From Aphanothece sp. CMT-3BRIN-NPC111 (lineage in GTDB: Bacteria > Cyanobacteriota > Cyanobacteriia > Cyanobacteriales > JAHHGU01), in NCBI GenBank assembly GCA_019359765.1, contig JAHHGU010000019.1, forward strand, positions 1 to 64,000: a stretch of 64,000 bases of DNA, written 5' to 3'. Below the pieces are notes generated by a model. It was not told where the DNA came from. It was given only the letters and a program-made list of their open reading frames with translations, and made no database searches. Shown in pieces: positions 21,117-29,439 of the stretch (within the stretch, counting starts at the first letter, position 1; every line of letters begins with the position of its first letter). Position numbers and translations under genes: made by a program.

Positions 21117-21670
21117 GCAGCAGTATGGTTAGTGCGGAAGTACTAGAACCTTATGCCGAGGCGTTGATGTCCCTGGCGCAATCCCAGGATCTTACAGAGC
21201 GCATAGGCGAAGATATGCGGGCTTTGTTGGATCTGCTGAAAAATTCCGAGGAATTGCGGCAGTTTTTAGAAAGCCCAGTTGTGCAATCACAAGATAAAAA
21301 GGCTGTATTGCGGCAGATTGCTGGCGATCAACTCCACCCCTACACGCTGAATATTTTGATGATGCTGGTAGACAGACGCCGCATCATTTTTCTTGAGGGA
21401 ATTTGCCAACATTACCAGGCTCTCCTGCGGCAGCTAAATCAGACGGTTCTGGCTGAAGTCACCTCAGCTGTGGAACTGACAGAAGCCCAGCAGCAGTCAG
21501 TCCGGGAAAAGGTAATGGCAATGACCAATGCCCGTCAAGTGGAATTAGATTCCAAACTAGACCCAGACTTAATTGGCGGTGTCATCATAAAAGTGGGTTC
21601 CCAGGTGATTGACGCTAGCTTGCGCGGACAACTGCGCCGCATTGGGTTGCGCCTGAGCAGTGCCGGATAA
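21113..21670 (+). CDS. atpH: ATP synthase F1 subunit delta
   Basis: A 185-residue subunit that links the F1 head to the peripheral stalk. It has the OSCP/delta fold with an N-terminal helical bundle (YAEALMSLAQSQDLTERIGE) and the conserved C-terminal LDPDLIGGVIIKVGSQVIDA, followed by DASLRGQLRRI. It starts at GTG 21113, overlapping the atpF stop, with AGGAGGTGGATC as ribosome-binding site. The symbol atpD is used in plastid-style nomenclature. Confidence 0.95.
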   Translation: MSSSMVSAEVLEPYAEALMSLAQSQDLTERIGEDMRALLDLLKNSEELRQFLESPVVQSQDKKAVLRQIAGDQLHPYTLNILMMLVDRRRIIFLEGICQHYQALLRQLNQTVLAEVTSAVELTEAQQQSVREKVMAMTNARQVELDSKLDPDLIGGVIIKVGSQVIDASLRGQLRRIGLRLSSAG

Positions 21671-21717
21671 AAGTTATGAGTTTTGAATGTTGAGTGTTGA
21701 ATTAAAGAAATTATTTT

Positions 21718-21773
21718 TAACTCAAAACTCAAAACTCAAAACTCAAAACTCAAAACTCAAAACTCAAAACTCT
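21718..21773. repeat. STRR heptamer array (CTCAAAA)8
   Basis: About eight tandem copies of CTCAAAA fill the spacer between delta and alpha, just before the atpA start. The same unit recurs at 26789-26819 and, degenerate, near 51895-51915. Confidence 0.92.
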
Positions 21774-21786
21774 TGAAACAACTCTC

Positions 21787-23307
21787 ATGATCAGCATCAG
21801 ACCAGACGAAATTAGCAGCATTATTCGCCAGCAAATTGAACAATACGACCAAGAAGTAAAAGCTTCTAACGTTGGCACCGTATTGCAAGTGGGTGATGGC
21901 ATTGCCCGGATTTATGGCCTGGAAAAAGCCATGTCTGGGGAACTGTTGGAGTTTGAAGACGGCACCGTTGGTATCGCGCTGAACCTGGAAGAAGACAATG
22001 TGGGCGCGGTGCTGATGGGAGAAGGCCGCGAAATTCAGGAAGGTAGCTCTGTTCAAGCCACTGGCAAAATTGCTCAGGTGCCTGTAGGAGATGCAATGCT
22101 GGGTCGCGTTGTGGACGCTCTCGCCCGTCCAATTGATGGTAAGGGAGATATCCACACAACCGAATCCCGTCTAATTGAATCAGGTGCGCCGGGAATTATT
22201 GAGCGGCGTTCTGTTTATGAACCGATGCAAACCGGAATCACCGCTATTGACGCGATGATTCCCGTGGGACGTGGTCAGCGGGAGCTAATCATTGGTGACA
22301 GACAGACCGGCAAAACTTCAATTGCGGTTGACACGATCATCAACCAGAAAGAAGAAAACGTAGTTTGTGTCTACGTAGCTATTGGTCAAAAGGCTTCTAC
22401 CGTTGCCCAAGTCGTCAATGTCCTCCAGGAAGCTGGCGCAATGGACTACACGATTGTAGTTGCGGCTCAGGCTAATGACCCAGCAACCCTGCAATACCTG
22501 GCTCCTTACACTGGGGCAACCTTGGCTGAGTACTTTATGTATAAAGGCCGGGCAACGCTGGTAATCTATGATGACCTTTCCAAGCAAGCCCAAGCATATC
22601 GCCAAATGTCCCTGCTGCTGCGCCGTCCACCAGGACGGGAAGCTTATCCAGGGGATGTGTTTTATCTCCACTCCCGCTTGCTGGAACGGGCAGCTAAGTT
22701 GAGTAACGAATTGGGTGAAGGCAGTATGACTGCGCTGCCAATTATTGAAACTCAGGCTTCTGACGTCTCTGCTTACATTCCCACCAACGTAATTTCGATT
22801 ACGGACGGTCAAATCTTCTTGTCTTCTGACTTGTTCAACTCGGGTTTGCGTCCAGCGATTAACGCGGGTATTTCAGTGTCCCGCGTGGGTTCTGCCGCCC
22901 AAACCAAGGCCATGAAAAAAGTGGCTGGTAAGTTGAAGCTGGAACTGGCGCAGTTTGACGATTTGCAAGCGTTTGCTCAGTTTGCTTCTGACTTGGATAA
23001 AGCTACCCAAGACCAGTTGTCACGGGGTCAGCGCTTGCGGGAAATCTTGAAGCAGCCGCAATACTCGCCCCTGTCAGTTCCTGAACAAGTGGCAGTTGTG
23101 TACGCGGGTCTGAATGGCTATCTGGATGACATTGCTGTAGAAAAGGTAGCTCCTTTTGCACGGGGTCTGCGTGAGTATTTGAAGACCAGCAAGCAAAAGT
23201 ATGCTGAAACCATTCGCAGCAATAAGATGCAGCTGACTGACGAAGCAGAAAGCCTCCTGAAGGAAGCGATCGCAGAATACAAGAAGACCTTCCTGGCATC
23301 GGCGTAA
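21787..23307 (+). CDS. atpA: ATP synthase F1 subunit alpha
   Basis: A 506-residue non-catalytic nucleotide-binding subunit of the F1 head. It has the N-terminal beta-barrel ([20 protein letters not shown]), the P-loop GDRQTGKTS (~170-178) and the signature [20 protein letters not shown], which carries the arginine finger. The C-terminal helical domain is complete. Length is standard. It is followed by gamma after 81 bp, while beta and epsilon are encoded elsewhere, as usual in cyanobacteria. Confidence 0.98.
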   Translation: MISIRPDEISSIIRQQIEQYDQEVKASNVGTVLQVGDGIARIYGLEKAMSGELLEFEDGTVGIALNLEEDNVGAVLMGEGREIQEGSSVQATGKIAQVPVGDAMLGRVVDALARPIDGKGDIHTTESRLIESGAPGIIERRSVYEPMQTGITAIDAMIPVGRGQRELIIGDRQTGKTSIAVDTIINQKEENVVCVYVAIGQKASTVAQVVNVLQEAGAMDYTIVVAAQANDPATLQYLAPYTGATLAEYFMYKGRATLVIYDDLSKQAQAYRQMSLLLRRPPGREAYPGDVFYLHSRLLERAAKLSNELGEGSMTALPIIETQASDVSAYIPTNVISITDGQIFLSSDLFNSGLRPAINAGISVSRVGSAAQTKAMKKVAGKLKLELAQFDDLQAFAQFASDLDKATQDQLSRGQRLREILKQPQYSPLSVPEQVAVVYAGLNGYLDDIAVEKVAPFARGLREYLKTSKQKYAETIRSNKMQLTDEAESLLKEAIAEYKKTFLASA

Positions 23308-23345
23308 TTCAATGGGTGGACTTTGGATTTTGGATTTGAGATTCA

Positions 23346-23383
23346 ATCCAAAATCCAAAATCTAAAATCTAAAATCTAAAATC
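23346..23383. repeat. STRR heptamer array (AAAATCT/C)n
   Basis: Five to six tandem heptamers (AAAATCC then AAAATCT) in the spacer before the gamma gene, ending six bases before its ATG. Their closeness to the start means the array sits in the ribosome-binding region. Confidence 0.88.
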
Positions 23384-23388
23384 GGACT

Positions 23389-24339
23389 ATGGCAAATCTC
23401 AAAACCATTCGCGATCGCATTCAGTCGGTCAAGAACACCCAAAAAATTACCGAGGCGATGCGCCTGGTAGCAGCCGCCAAAGTGCGCCGCGCTCAGCAAC
23501 AGGTAATTGCTACTCGCCCCTTTGCTGACCGGCTGGCTCAGGTTCTCTACGGCCTGCAAAACCGCTTACGCTTTGAAGAAGCAAACCTGCCCCTACTGAG
23601 GCAACGTGATGTCCGTTCAGTAGGGTTACTGGTTGTTACAGGCGATCGCGGTCTCTGCGGAGGTTACAACTCGAACATTATTCGTCGTGCTGAAAACCGT
23701 GCCAAAGAACTCAAAGCCGAAGGCGTAGACTACAAATATGTGCTGGTAGGTCGTAAAGCCATCCAGTACTTCCAACGCCGCAACCAGCCCATTGATGCCA
23801 CATACATGGGTTTGGAGCAGATTCCCACAGCCGCAGAAGCCTCCAAAATTGGTGACGAACTGCTATCACTGTTCCTTTCAGAAAGCGTAGACCGGATTGA
23901 GTTGGTCTACACTAAATTTGTCTCCTTGATCAGCTCTCGTCCAGTAGTTCAAACCCTGCTGCCACTTACCCAGCAAGGGTTAGAAGCTAGAGACGATGAA
24001 ATCTTCCGGCTCACCACTCGCGGTGGCGATTTTGAAGTAGCGCGGGAGAAAGTATCCACCGAAGTTCGTGGCTTTCCCAGCGACATGATCTTCGAGCAAG
24101 ATCCGGTCCAAATTCTTGATGCCCTGTTGCCGCTGTATCTGAATAACCAGCTGTTGCGGGCATTGCAAGAATCTGCCGCCAGTGAGCTTGCTGCCCGGAT
24201 GACGGCGATGAACAACGCCAGCGACAACGCTAGCGAACTCATTGACACCCTGACGCTGTCTTACAACAAAGCACGCCAGGCAGCAATTACGCAAGAAATT
24301 CTGGAAGTCGTGGGCGGTTCTGAAGCGCTACGAGGTTAG
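23389..24339 (+). CDS. atpG: ATP synthase F1 subunit gamma
   Basis: A 316-residue rotor shaft subunit. The N-terminal helix [20 protein letters not shown] and the C-terminal helix ([28 protein letters not shown], shown in part as [16 protein letters not shown]) form the coiled coil inside the F1 head. It is ~30 residues longer than the E. coli subunit, which fits the cyanobacterial/plastid insertion in the middle ([19 protein letters not shown] region). No redox cysteine pair is visible there, as expected for cyanobacteria. It is the last gene of the operon and is followed by a terminator. Also called atpC. Confidence 0.96.
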   Translation: MANLKTIRDRIQSVKNTQKITEAMRLVAAAKVRRAQQQVIATRPFADRLAQVLYGLQNRLRFEEANLPLLRQRDVRSVGLLVVTGDRGLCGGYNSNIIRRAENRAKELKAEGVDYKYVLVGRKAIQYFQRRNQPIDATYMGLEQIPTAAEASKIGDELLSLFLSESVDRIELVYTKFVSLISSRPVVQTLLPLTQQGLEARDDEIFRLTTRGGDFEVAREKVSTEVRGFPSDMIFEQDPVQILDALLPLYLNNQLLRALQESAASELAARMTAMNNASDNASELIDTLTLSYNKARQAAITQEILEVVGGSEALRG

Positions 24340-24365
24340 CTTGCTCTTCAAATTAAATCAATATT

Positions 24366-24396
24366 AGGCGTTCGTGATTTATCGGACGTCTTTTTT
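24366..24396 (+). terminator. Terminator of the atp operon
   Basis: An 8-bp stem (GGCGTTCG with CGGACGTC, two G-U pairs) and an 8-base loop are followed by six T residues, 28 bp after the gamma stop codon. Confidence 0.82.
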
Positions 24397-24491
24397 ATCA
24401 TCCTTTTTTCGGTTGGAAACCACGCCCACACTTTGGGCAATTCATGAAAAAATAAAGTGTTGCCAGGGTCATTATCCACCTACTGCTGTCT

Positions 24492-24818
24492 ATGCCCAAA
24501 ACTTACACTGTTCAAATCCAACACCAAGGTAACACCCATACTCTGGAAGTACCAGAGGATAAAATTATTCTTCAGGCTGGCTATGACGCTGGGATAGACT
24601 TACCGAGTTCGTGCAATGCTGGGGTTTGTACCACCTGTGCCGCTCAGATAATAGAAGGAGAGGTGGATCAAAGCGATGGCATGGGTGTAAGTCCAGAACT
24701 TCAGGAAAAAGGCTATGTGTTGCTATGCGTCGCTTATCCTCGCTCAGACTTGAAGATTGAGACTGAGAAAGAAGAGACTGTATACCAGCTGCAATTCGGA
24801 CAGTTCCAGAAAAGTTAG
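24492..24818 (+). CDS. [2Fe-2S] ferredoxin, plant type
   Basis: A 108-residue electron carrier. Four cysteines are in the plant-type pattern: CNAGVCTTC plus a fourth in YVLLCVAYP. The sequence starts KTYTVQIQHQGNTHTLEVPE. It is slightly longer than the main photosynthetic ferredoxin, with a C-terminal tail (VYQLQFGQFQKS) and non-classical residues around the cluster (SSCNAGVCTTC rather than SCRAGACSTC). It is therefore likely a specialised ferredoxin rather than PetF1. It lies just upstream of the small gene at 24829, a 10-bp gap on the same strand. Confidence 0.9.
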   Translation: MPKTYTVQIQHQGNTHTLEVPEDKIILQAGYDAGIDLPSSCNAGVCTTCAAQIIEGEVDQSDGMGVSPELQEKGYVLLCVAYPRSDLKIETEKEETVYQLQFGQFQKS

Positions 24819-24828
24819 GAGTACGACG

Positions 24829-25023
24829 ATGACAACACACTTCATCACCGCAGAAATTGACCTTCAAGAGTCTCCGGTGCAGTTGCAGCAGGCTATTGAG
24901 GCAGAACTGCAAAAACGAGGCGAACCCCTGCGCTGGGCGATCGCCAGTGTCGATGCCGAGGGGCACAAAGCCCAGGTTGAGGCAATTGTAACTGTGGCAG
25001 CTGAGTCAACGACACCAGCGTGA
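24829..25023 (+). CDS. Small conserved cyanobacterial protein
   Basis: A 64-residue protein. The ATG at 24829 follows an AGGAG ribosome-binding site. The sequence has an alternating strand-helix pattern (HFITAEIDLQES, LQQAIEAELQKRGEPLRWAI, KAQVEAIVTVA), suggesting one small alpha/beta domain. No named family is recognised. Its TGA overlaps the GTG of the next gene by four bases, so the ferredoxin, this gene and the DUF3326 gene form a tight operon, which points to a shared, perhaps redox-linked, role. Confidence 0.7.
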   Translation: MTTHFITAEIDLQESPVQLQQAIEAELQKRGEPLRWAIASVDAEGHKAQVEAIVTVAAESTTPA

Positions 25024-26105
25024 ATCGGCGTCCTTACACAGTTGTCTTAATTGTTCCCACTGGTGTGGGGGCATCGATTGGCGGCTACGCTGGTGATGCC
25101 CTGCCAGTGGCAAGAGCGATCGCTTCTGTGTGCGATCGCCTGATTGCTCACCCCAACGTCCTCAATGGTGCCCAGCTGTATTGGCCTCTGCCCAATACTT
25201 TCTATGTTGAAGGCTACGGGCTTGACAAATTTGCTTCTGGATGCTGGGGCTTGCGCTCCGTGCATCAGAACCGAGTCGGTTTAATCCTTGACCAGGGCAT
25301 TGAATTAGATCTGCGACTACGGCAATTGCAGGCAGCAGATGCCACCAGAGCCACACTGGGGCTTAATCTGACTGACTATGTGGTCACAGATGCCCCAATA
25401 AATGTGGAACTGCGGACAGCTGCTTCTGGAGCCAGCTGGGGTACGATTCAAAATCCAGACAGCTTGTTGCGAGCGGCGGAGGTACTAATAAAACAGGCAA
25501 AGGCAGAAGCGATCGCAGTTGTTGCCCGTTTCCCCGATGACACTGGTAGTGAGGCACTGCAACAGTATCGGCATGGGCAAGGAGTAGATCCCCTTGCCGG
25601 AGCCGAAGCCGTCATTAGCCATCTGGTTGTGCGAACCTTTCAGATTCCCTGCGCTCACGCTCCAGCACTCTTGCCCCTACCCCTAGATCCAGACCTATCC
25701 CCCAGATCAGCTGCTGAGGAATTAGGTTATACCTTCTTACCCAGCGTTCTTGTCGGGCTTAGCTGCGCCCCCCAGTTTATTACCGACAAGTCTAACCGGA
25801 TACAACCGGAGGATCTGTGGGCAGATCAAGTCGATGCAGTCGTCATCCCGGCAACGGCTTGTGGTAGCAGCGCCCTTTTGAGCTTGAGCCAGCTACCAGC
25901 CCAGATTATTGCTGTCGAAGAAAATCATACTCAGATGCAAGTTCCCCCAGAGAAGCTGGGAATTAAAGCAATACGGGTACACTCTTATTTAGAGGCACTG
26001 GGCGTCTTAGTTGCTCATCGAGCCGGTATTAGTGTTGACGCTCTCAGCCCAGCCTTATCGTCCTTGCGTTGCTTATCTCAAACCATTGACAAAACAGCTT
26101 CCTAA
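25020..26105 (+). CDS. DUF3326 family protein
   Basis: A 361-residue soluble protein that matches the cyanobacterial/plant DUF3326 group from memory. It starts MNRRPYTVVLIVPTGVGASI and has a glycine-rich stretch (GGYAGDALPVARAIA). A conserved end-of-protein block includes VVIPATACGSSALLSLSQ and AVEENHTQM. The function of this family is not known. The start is GTG at 25020, overlapping the upstream stop codon and therefore translationally coupled. The downstream CPBP gene begins inside or right at its end. Confidence 0.8.
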   Translation: MNRRPYTVVLIVPTGVGASIGGYAGDALPVARAIASVCDRLIAHPNVLNGAQLYWPLPNTFYVEGYGLDKFASGCWGLRSVHQNRVGLILDQGIELDLRLRQLQAADATRATLGLNLTDYVVTDAPINVELRTAASGASWGTIQNPDSLLRAAEVLIKQAKAEAIAVVARFPDDTGSEALQQYRHGQGVDPLAGAEAVISHLVVRTFQIPCAHAPALLPLPLDPDLSPRSAAEELGYTFLPSVLVGLSCAPQFITDKSNRIQPEDLWADQVDAVVIPATACGSSALLSLSQLPAQIIAVEENHTQMQVPPEKLGIKAIRVHSYLEALGVLVAHRAGISVDALSPALSSLRCLSQTIDKTAS

Positions 26106-26682
26106 CAATCCTGAAATTGAACCCCTGACGCGCATTCAAGTTCTGATTGCCATGGGGGTGACTGCTATTGTGTTGCTAGTAGTCACAAAGCTCTGGCTAC
26201 ACTTTAGCTCCGGCTCCCTCCTCCCTATCAAATGGACAGAGATGGCGCTACTCTTAGGGCTAGGTATTGGTTTTTTTGTTACTGGTGCCAGCGCTATAGT
26301 GTACCGCCTGTGGCCTGCTTATCAGCGGAGCGCAGATTTCTACTTAGAGTTGGTACTTAAACCTTTGGTTTTGCCAGACCTGATTTGGCTGGGATTGCTG
26401 CCTGGTTTGAGTGAAGAATTGTTATTTCGGGGTTTGATGTTGCCTACTGTAGGCTTAAACGTGACTGGAGTTGTGATAACCAGTCTTTGCTTTGGCATCT
26501 TGCACATGAGCAGTCTACAGCAATGGCCTTACATGGTTTGGGCAACAGTTGTGGGCCTACTGCTGGGGTTTAGTGTCTTGGCAACGGGCAATTTATTGGT
26601 ACCAATAGTAGCTCACATAGTCACCAACTTAGTTTCCAGCTGCATCTGGAAGCTGGGAAACTGGAATAAGGGCGTCAGTTAA
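26086..26682 (+). CDS. CPBP-family intramembrane metalloprotease
   Basis: A ~198-residue membrane protein with five to six hydrophobic segments. The CPBP (Abi/CAAX-type) motif 1 SEELLFRG is at about residue 110, and a second conserved block with His is in FGILHMSSLQQWPYMVWATV. A C-terminal HIVTNLVS supplies another histidine. Family members cleave prenylated or small membrane peptides; the substrate here is unknown. No ATG is available near the start. I suggest the TTG at 26086, overlapping the DUF3326 gene by 20 bp, though the frame is open back to 26011. It is probably the last gene of the ferredoxin-DUF3326 operon. Confidence 0.75.
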   Translation: MTKQLPNNPEIEPLTRIQVLIAMGVTAIVLLVVTKLWLHFSSGSLLPIKWTEMALLLGLGIGFFVTGASAIVYRLWPAYQRSADFYLELVLKPLVLPDLIWLGLLPGLSEELLFRGLMLPTVGLNVTGVVITSLCFGILHMSSLQQWPYMVWATVVGLLLGFSVLATGNLLVPIVAHIVTNLVSSCIWKLGNWNKGVS

Positions 26683-26788
26683 TTTATAGCTTTTAGCAAA
26701 AAGAGCAGCATCTCGCTTCTTCTGGAAAAAAGCTTTCAAAATTTACTCTATCAAAAGTGGCAAACTAAGGATAATTAAGAAGAAGTTT

Positions 26789-26819
26789 TGAATTAAAAAC
26801 TCAAAACTTAAAACTCAAA
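26789..26819. repeat. STRR heptamers (CTCAAAA-type) at the purN end
   Basis: Three to four copies of CTCAAAA/CTTAAAA. The right end of this array overlaps the purN stop and its last codons, so the array has become part of the coding sequence. Confidence 0.8.
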
Positions 26820-27494
26820 ACTATTCTTGGCAGCTAGAGCGATCGCCGGCGGCAAAATTCGATGCTCCTGAACTTGAATCCGGGCGTGCAGCGTCTCCTG
26901 CGTATCATTAGGCAGCACAGGCACAGCAGCCTGCATCAGAATCGGCCCACTGTCAACTTCTAGGGTGACTAGGTGAACAGTGCAACCAGCAATTTTCACA
27001 CCAGCATCAAGGGCTTGCTCTACCGCCCGCACACCCCGGAAACTGGGTAACAAACTAGGATGAATGTTAATAATTTTGTTGGGGAAAGCGTCAATTAGCA
27101 CTGGAGTTACAAGTCGCATCCAGCCTGCCATGATCACCAAATCAACATCAAGCTGCTGTAATGTCTCGACAATTTTTCGGTCAAAATCTTCACGGCTGCT
27201 AAACTCTCGATGATTGAGCAGCACAGATCGAACTCCCCAGCGCTCAGCTCGCGCAGCCGCCTTAGCTCCTGGATTATTGTAAATCAAGACTTGAACTTGG
27301 GCATTCAGCCGTTGGTCTTTAATCGCCTCAGCGATCGCCTCAAAGTTACTGCCATTACCAGAAGCCATAATCCCTAATTTCAAAGGGCGACTGGGTGAGA
27401 AAGACTCTGTAACTGTGCTGAGCGGAACGTTGGGAGAAATTAGGCTGTCAGTAGAATCAGAGCTAGAGTCAATAGGTTCTGGATTGAAAGTCAT
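26808..27494 (-). CDS. purN: Phosphoribosylglycinamide formyltransferase PurN
   Basis: A 228-residue enzyme of de novo purine synthesis that transfers a formyl group from 10-formyl-THF to GAR. It has the substrate loop GIMASGNGSNFEAI, the folate/catalytic block NKIINIHPSLLPSFRGV with the Asn-x-His pair, and the catalytic Asp in VDSGPILMQ. About 35 residues rich in Ser, Pro and Thr precede the catalytic domain. The ATG at 27492-27494 is preferred, since the upstream frame (to 27590) has no family character. The last residues (SFEF) are encoded by a heptamer repeat array. Confidence 0.94.
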   Translation of the reverse strand: MTFNPEPIDSSSDSTDSLISPNVPLSTVTESFSPSRPLKLGIMASGNGSNFEAIAEAIKDQRLNAQVQVLIYNNPGAKAAARAERWGVRSVLLNHREFSSREDFDRKIVETLQQLDVDLVIMAGWMRLVTPVLIDAFPNKIINIHPSLLPSFRGVRAVEQALDAGVKIAGCTVHLVTLEVDSGPILMQAAVPVLPNDTQETLHARIQVQEHRILPPAIALAAKNSFEF

Positions 27495-27676
27495 TCGATT
27501 TTTGATTTTTGATTGACACTCGCGTATTAATTCGGGGGCTTGAATCCGGTTATTTTTGGTCAGTTCAAATTGACCACGAAACTCCTGCAATCAGCGCTAA
27601 CTTTAACGATGAAAGCGGAGCTAAAATTTTAGCTTTTTATTAAACTACGCGTATAGCACATGATCCAGCTAATAGC

Positions 27677-28717
27677 TCAAGCATTACTTCTCGCTCCTTG
27701 CCAATCAATTTGCAGTGCTTGCACTGAAGCTGTTATTCCCTCCTCCTTCCAAGCCGCTGCCATTGCCGCCTCAACAGTTACTGCTTGTGCTGAATCCACT
27801 AAAGCCAAGACAGTAGAACCAGCGCCACTAATCACCATTCCGTAAGCACCCGCTGCCACTGCTGCTGAATATACGGCATCATAGCCTGGAATCAATGCTT
27901 TACGGTAAGGCTGATGTATGCGGTCTTGCAGTGCGCTTCGCAGCCACTCTCCCCGACCAGTTTCCAGCCCCCGCAATAATAACCCTAGATGCGCGGCGTT
28001 GAAAATCGCATCCGCACGGCTGTACTCAGCTGGCAGAACCCGCCGGGCCTCTGCTGTCGATAGTTCAAAATCAGGAATTGCCACCACTGGCACAATATCG
28101 CTGTGCCAGGGAATATCACAAATCTCCCAACCCCCATTGGATTTGGGATTTGGGATTTGGGATTTGGGATTGTCCCCATTTCCAAAAGCTTGGTTCGTGC
28201 CTGTGGATGGTTCGTTAATCAAATTTGTAGCAGCAAGACGACAGCCCCCCAGTAGTGCTGGTACTACATTATCAGGGTGCCCTTCGAGGGCGATCGCTAT
28301 GTTCATCACCTCTATCTCATCTAGAGGCGAACCAGCCAGCAGGTTAGCCCCAACTAACCCGCCCAAAATTGCCGTTGCGGAACTACCCAATCCTCTCGCC
28401 AACGGTACGCCCAGTTGGATCTCAATCTGCACCGGTGGTGGTGTTTTATCCAGCTGCTCGTACAACTTCAAAAAGGCTTGGTAAGCCAAATTATCCGTAC
28501 CAGTATTGACGCCCTCAGCTTCTGCGCCGCTAACGGTGATGCTCACTCCTTTTGTTTCCTCGCCCTGCACAGAGGGAGATGAAAGGGGCGCTAAGTCTAA
28601 GCGGGTGAACTTGAATTGGTTGTACAGCGTTAAGGCGGCTCCTATGCAATCGAAACCTGGTCCCAGGTTAGAAGTAGTTGCAGGAACGGTGATAGTGACA
28701 CTAGGAATAGAGGACAT
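27677..28717 (-). CDS. thrB: Homoserine kinase ThrB
   Basis: A 346-residue GHMP-family kinase that phosphorylates homoserine on the way to threonine. The start SSIPSVTITVPATTSNLGPG and the ATP-binding motif 2 (LARGLGSSATAILGG) are clear, and the C-terminal motif GMVISGAGSTVLALVDS is intact. The ATG at 28715-28717 matches the family start; the longer upstream frame does not. The protein is some 35-40 residues longer than usual. Around residues 165-200 an extra low-complexity segment includes NPKSQIPNPKSN, encoded by a heptamer repeat (28139-28171), inserted between conserved blocks without breaking the frame. Confidence 0.94.
   Translation of the reverse strand: MSSIPSVTITVPATTSNLGPGFDCIGAALTLYNQFKFTRLDLAPLSSPSVQGEETKGVSITVSGAEAEGVNTGTDNLAYQAFLKLYEQLDKTPPPVQIEIQLGVPLARGLGSSATAILGGLVGANLLAGSPLDEIEVMNIAIALEGHPDNVVPALLGGCRLAATNLINEPSTGTNQAFGNGDNPKSQIPNPKSNGGWEICDIPWHSDIVPVVAIPDFELSTAEARRVLPAEYSRADAIFNAAHLGLLLRGLETGRGEWLRSALQDRIHQPYRKALIPGYDAVYSAAVAAGAYGMVISGAGSTVLALVDSAQAVTVEAAMAAAWKEEGITASVQALQIDWQGARSNA
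28139..28171. repeat. STRR heptamer array inside thrB
   Basis: Nearly five tandem copies of GGGATTT (plus strand) inside the thrB coding sequence. On the coding strand they read as a Pro/Asn/Lys/Ser/Gln-rich peptide at about residues 182-193. Confidence 0.92.
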
Positions 28718-29439
28718 CTTTAATTTTCTGAAAACCCAGTCAGCAGTAAGAGTAGGCAGGGGATGTAGCTTTTCTAACATACCCCGACTTTGGATCATCT
28801 TATCGCCACGCGTCTGAGGCCAGATCTGTAGCTAATATCACCTGAGTTTGACGAAAGCGCGATCGCTACTAAAAGACACCAGTAGGTAGTCTAGTCAGAT
28901 TACAGGGTTGAAGGTTTAATGAGGGCTTTTTTTCCCGATAGCTATATGGCAATACCTCCCGCCACGACATTGACCATAAAGTTGAAGAAGCTACGATGTC
29001 TAGAATGCTTATGGCACAGGAGATTGCTCAACTGCGGGCGCAATTGCAAGTCTTACGACGACAAAGGTTTTAGGGAATACTCCCTTTGTCGAGGAGCGAA
29101 GGCGAGTGCTACTCCAACCGGATGCAGATAACTTTTGCAACTCAGCCAACCATTTGGGGGCGTTCCGGTGCAGCGACTTGTTATCTTGCTCTCACCAGCG
29201 ATCCCTCGATCAACTGCCTTAAATAATTGTCTCCTATGACTGTCCCAATACCACCATTCTCTCTCAAACGCTGAAATACTGAGACTTCTCGAATTCAAAC
29301 AAGTGCCTTAGTTCTGTACGAAGCAAAATAACGGCTGCTGCGATCTTGAAGAAATATCCATCAGTCTGATACTCGCGTTAGGCAAATAGCTTCCCATATC
29401 ACAGAAAAACTTTCATTATCAGAACTAGATTACCTAAAT
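28718..29439. other. Spacer with short gene fragments
   Basis: No complete gene. Two short open stretches look like gene tails rather than random sequence. On the plus strand, 28942-29073 ends in a helical, Gln/Arg/Leu-rich peptide (AQEIAQLRAQLQVLRRQRF). On the minus strand, 29181-29294 ends IGTVIGDNYLRQLIEGSLVR and then stops. Neither has a start codon in a good context or a recognised family. Probably the debris-rich border of the accessory locus at 29.4-32.4 kb. Confidence 0.35.

Noticed and set aside
29053..29298. 81-codon minus-strand ORF
   Set aside because: Its sequence is low in protein character; another frame in the same place looks more like a gene remnant.
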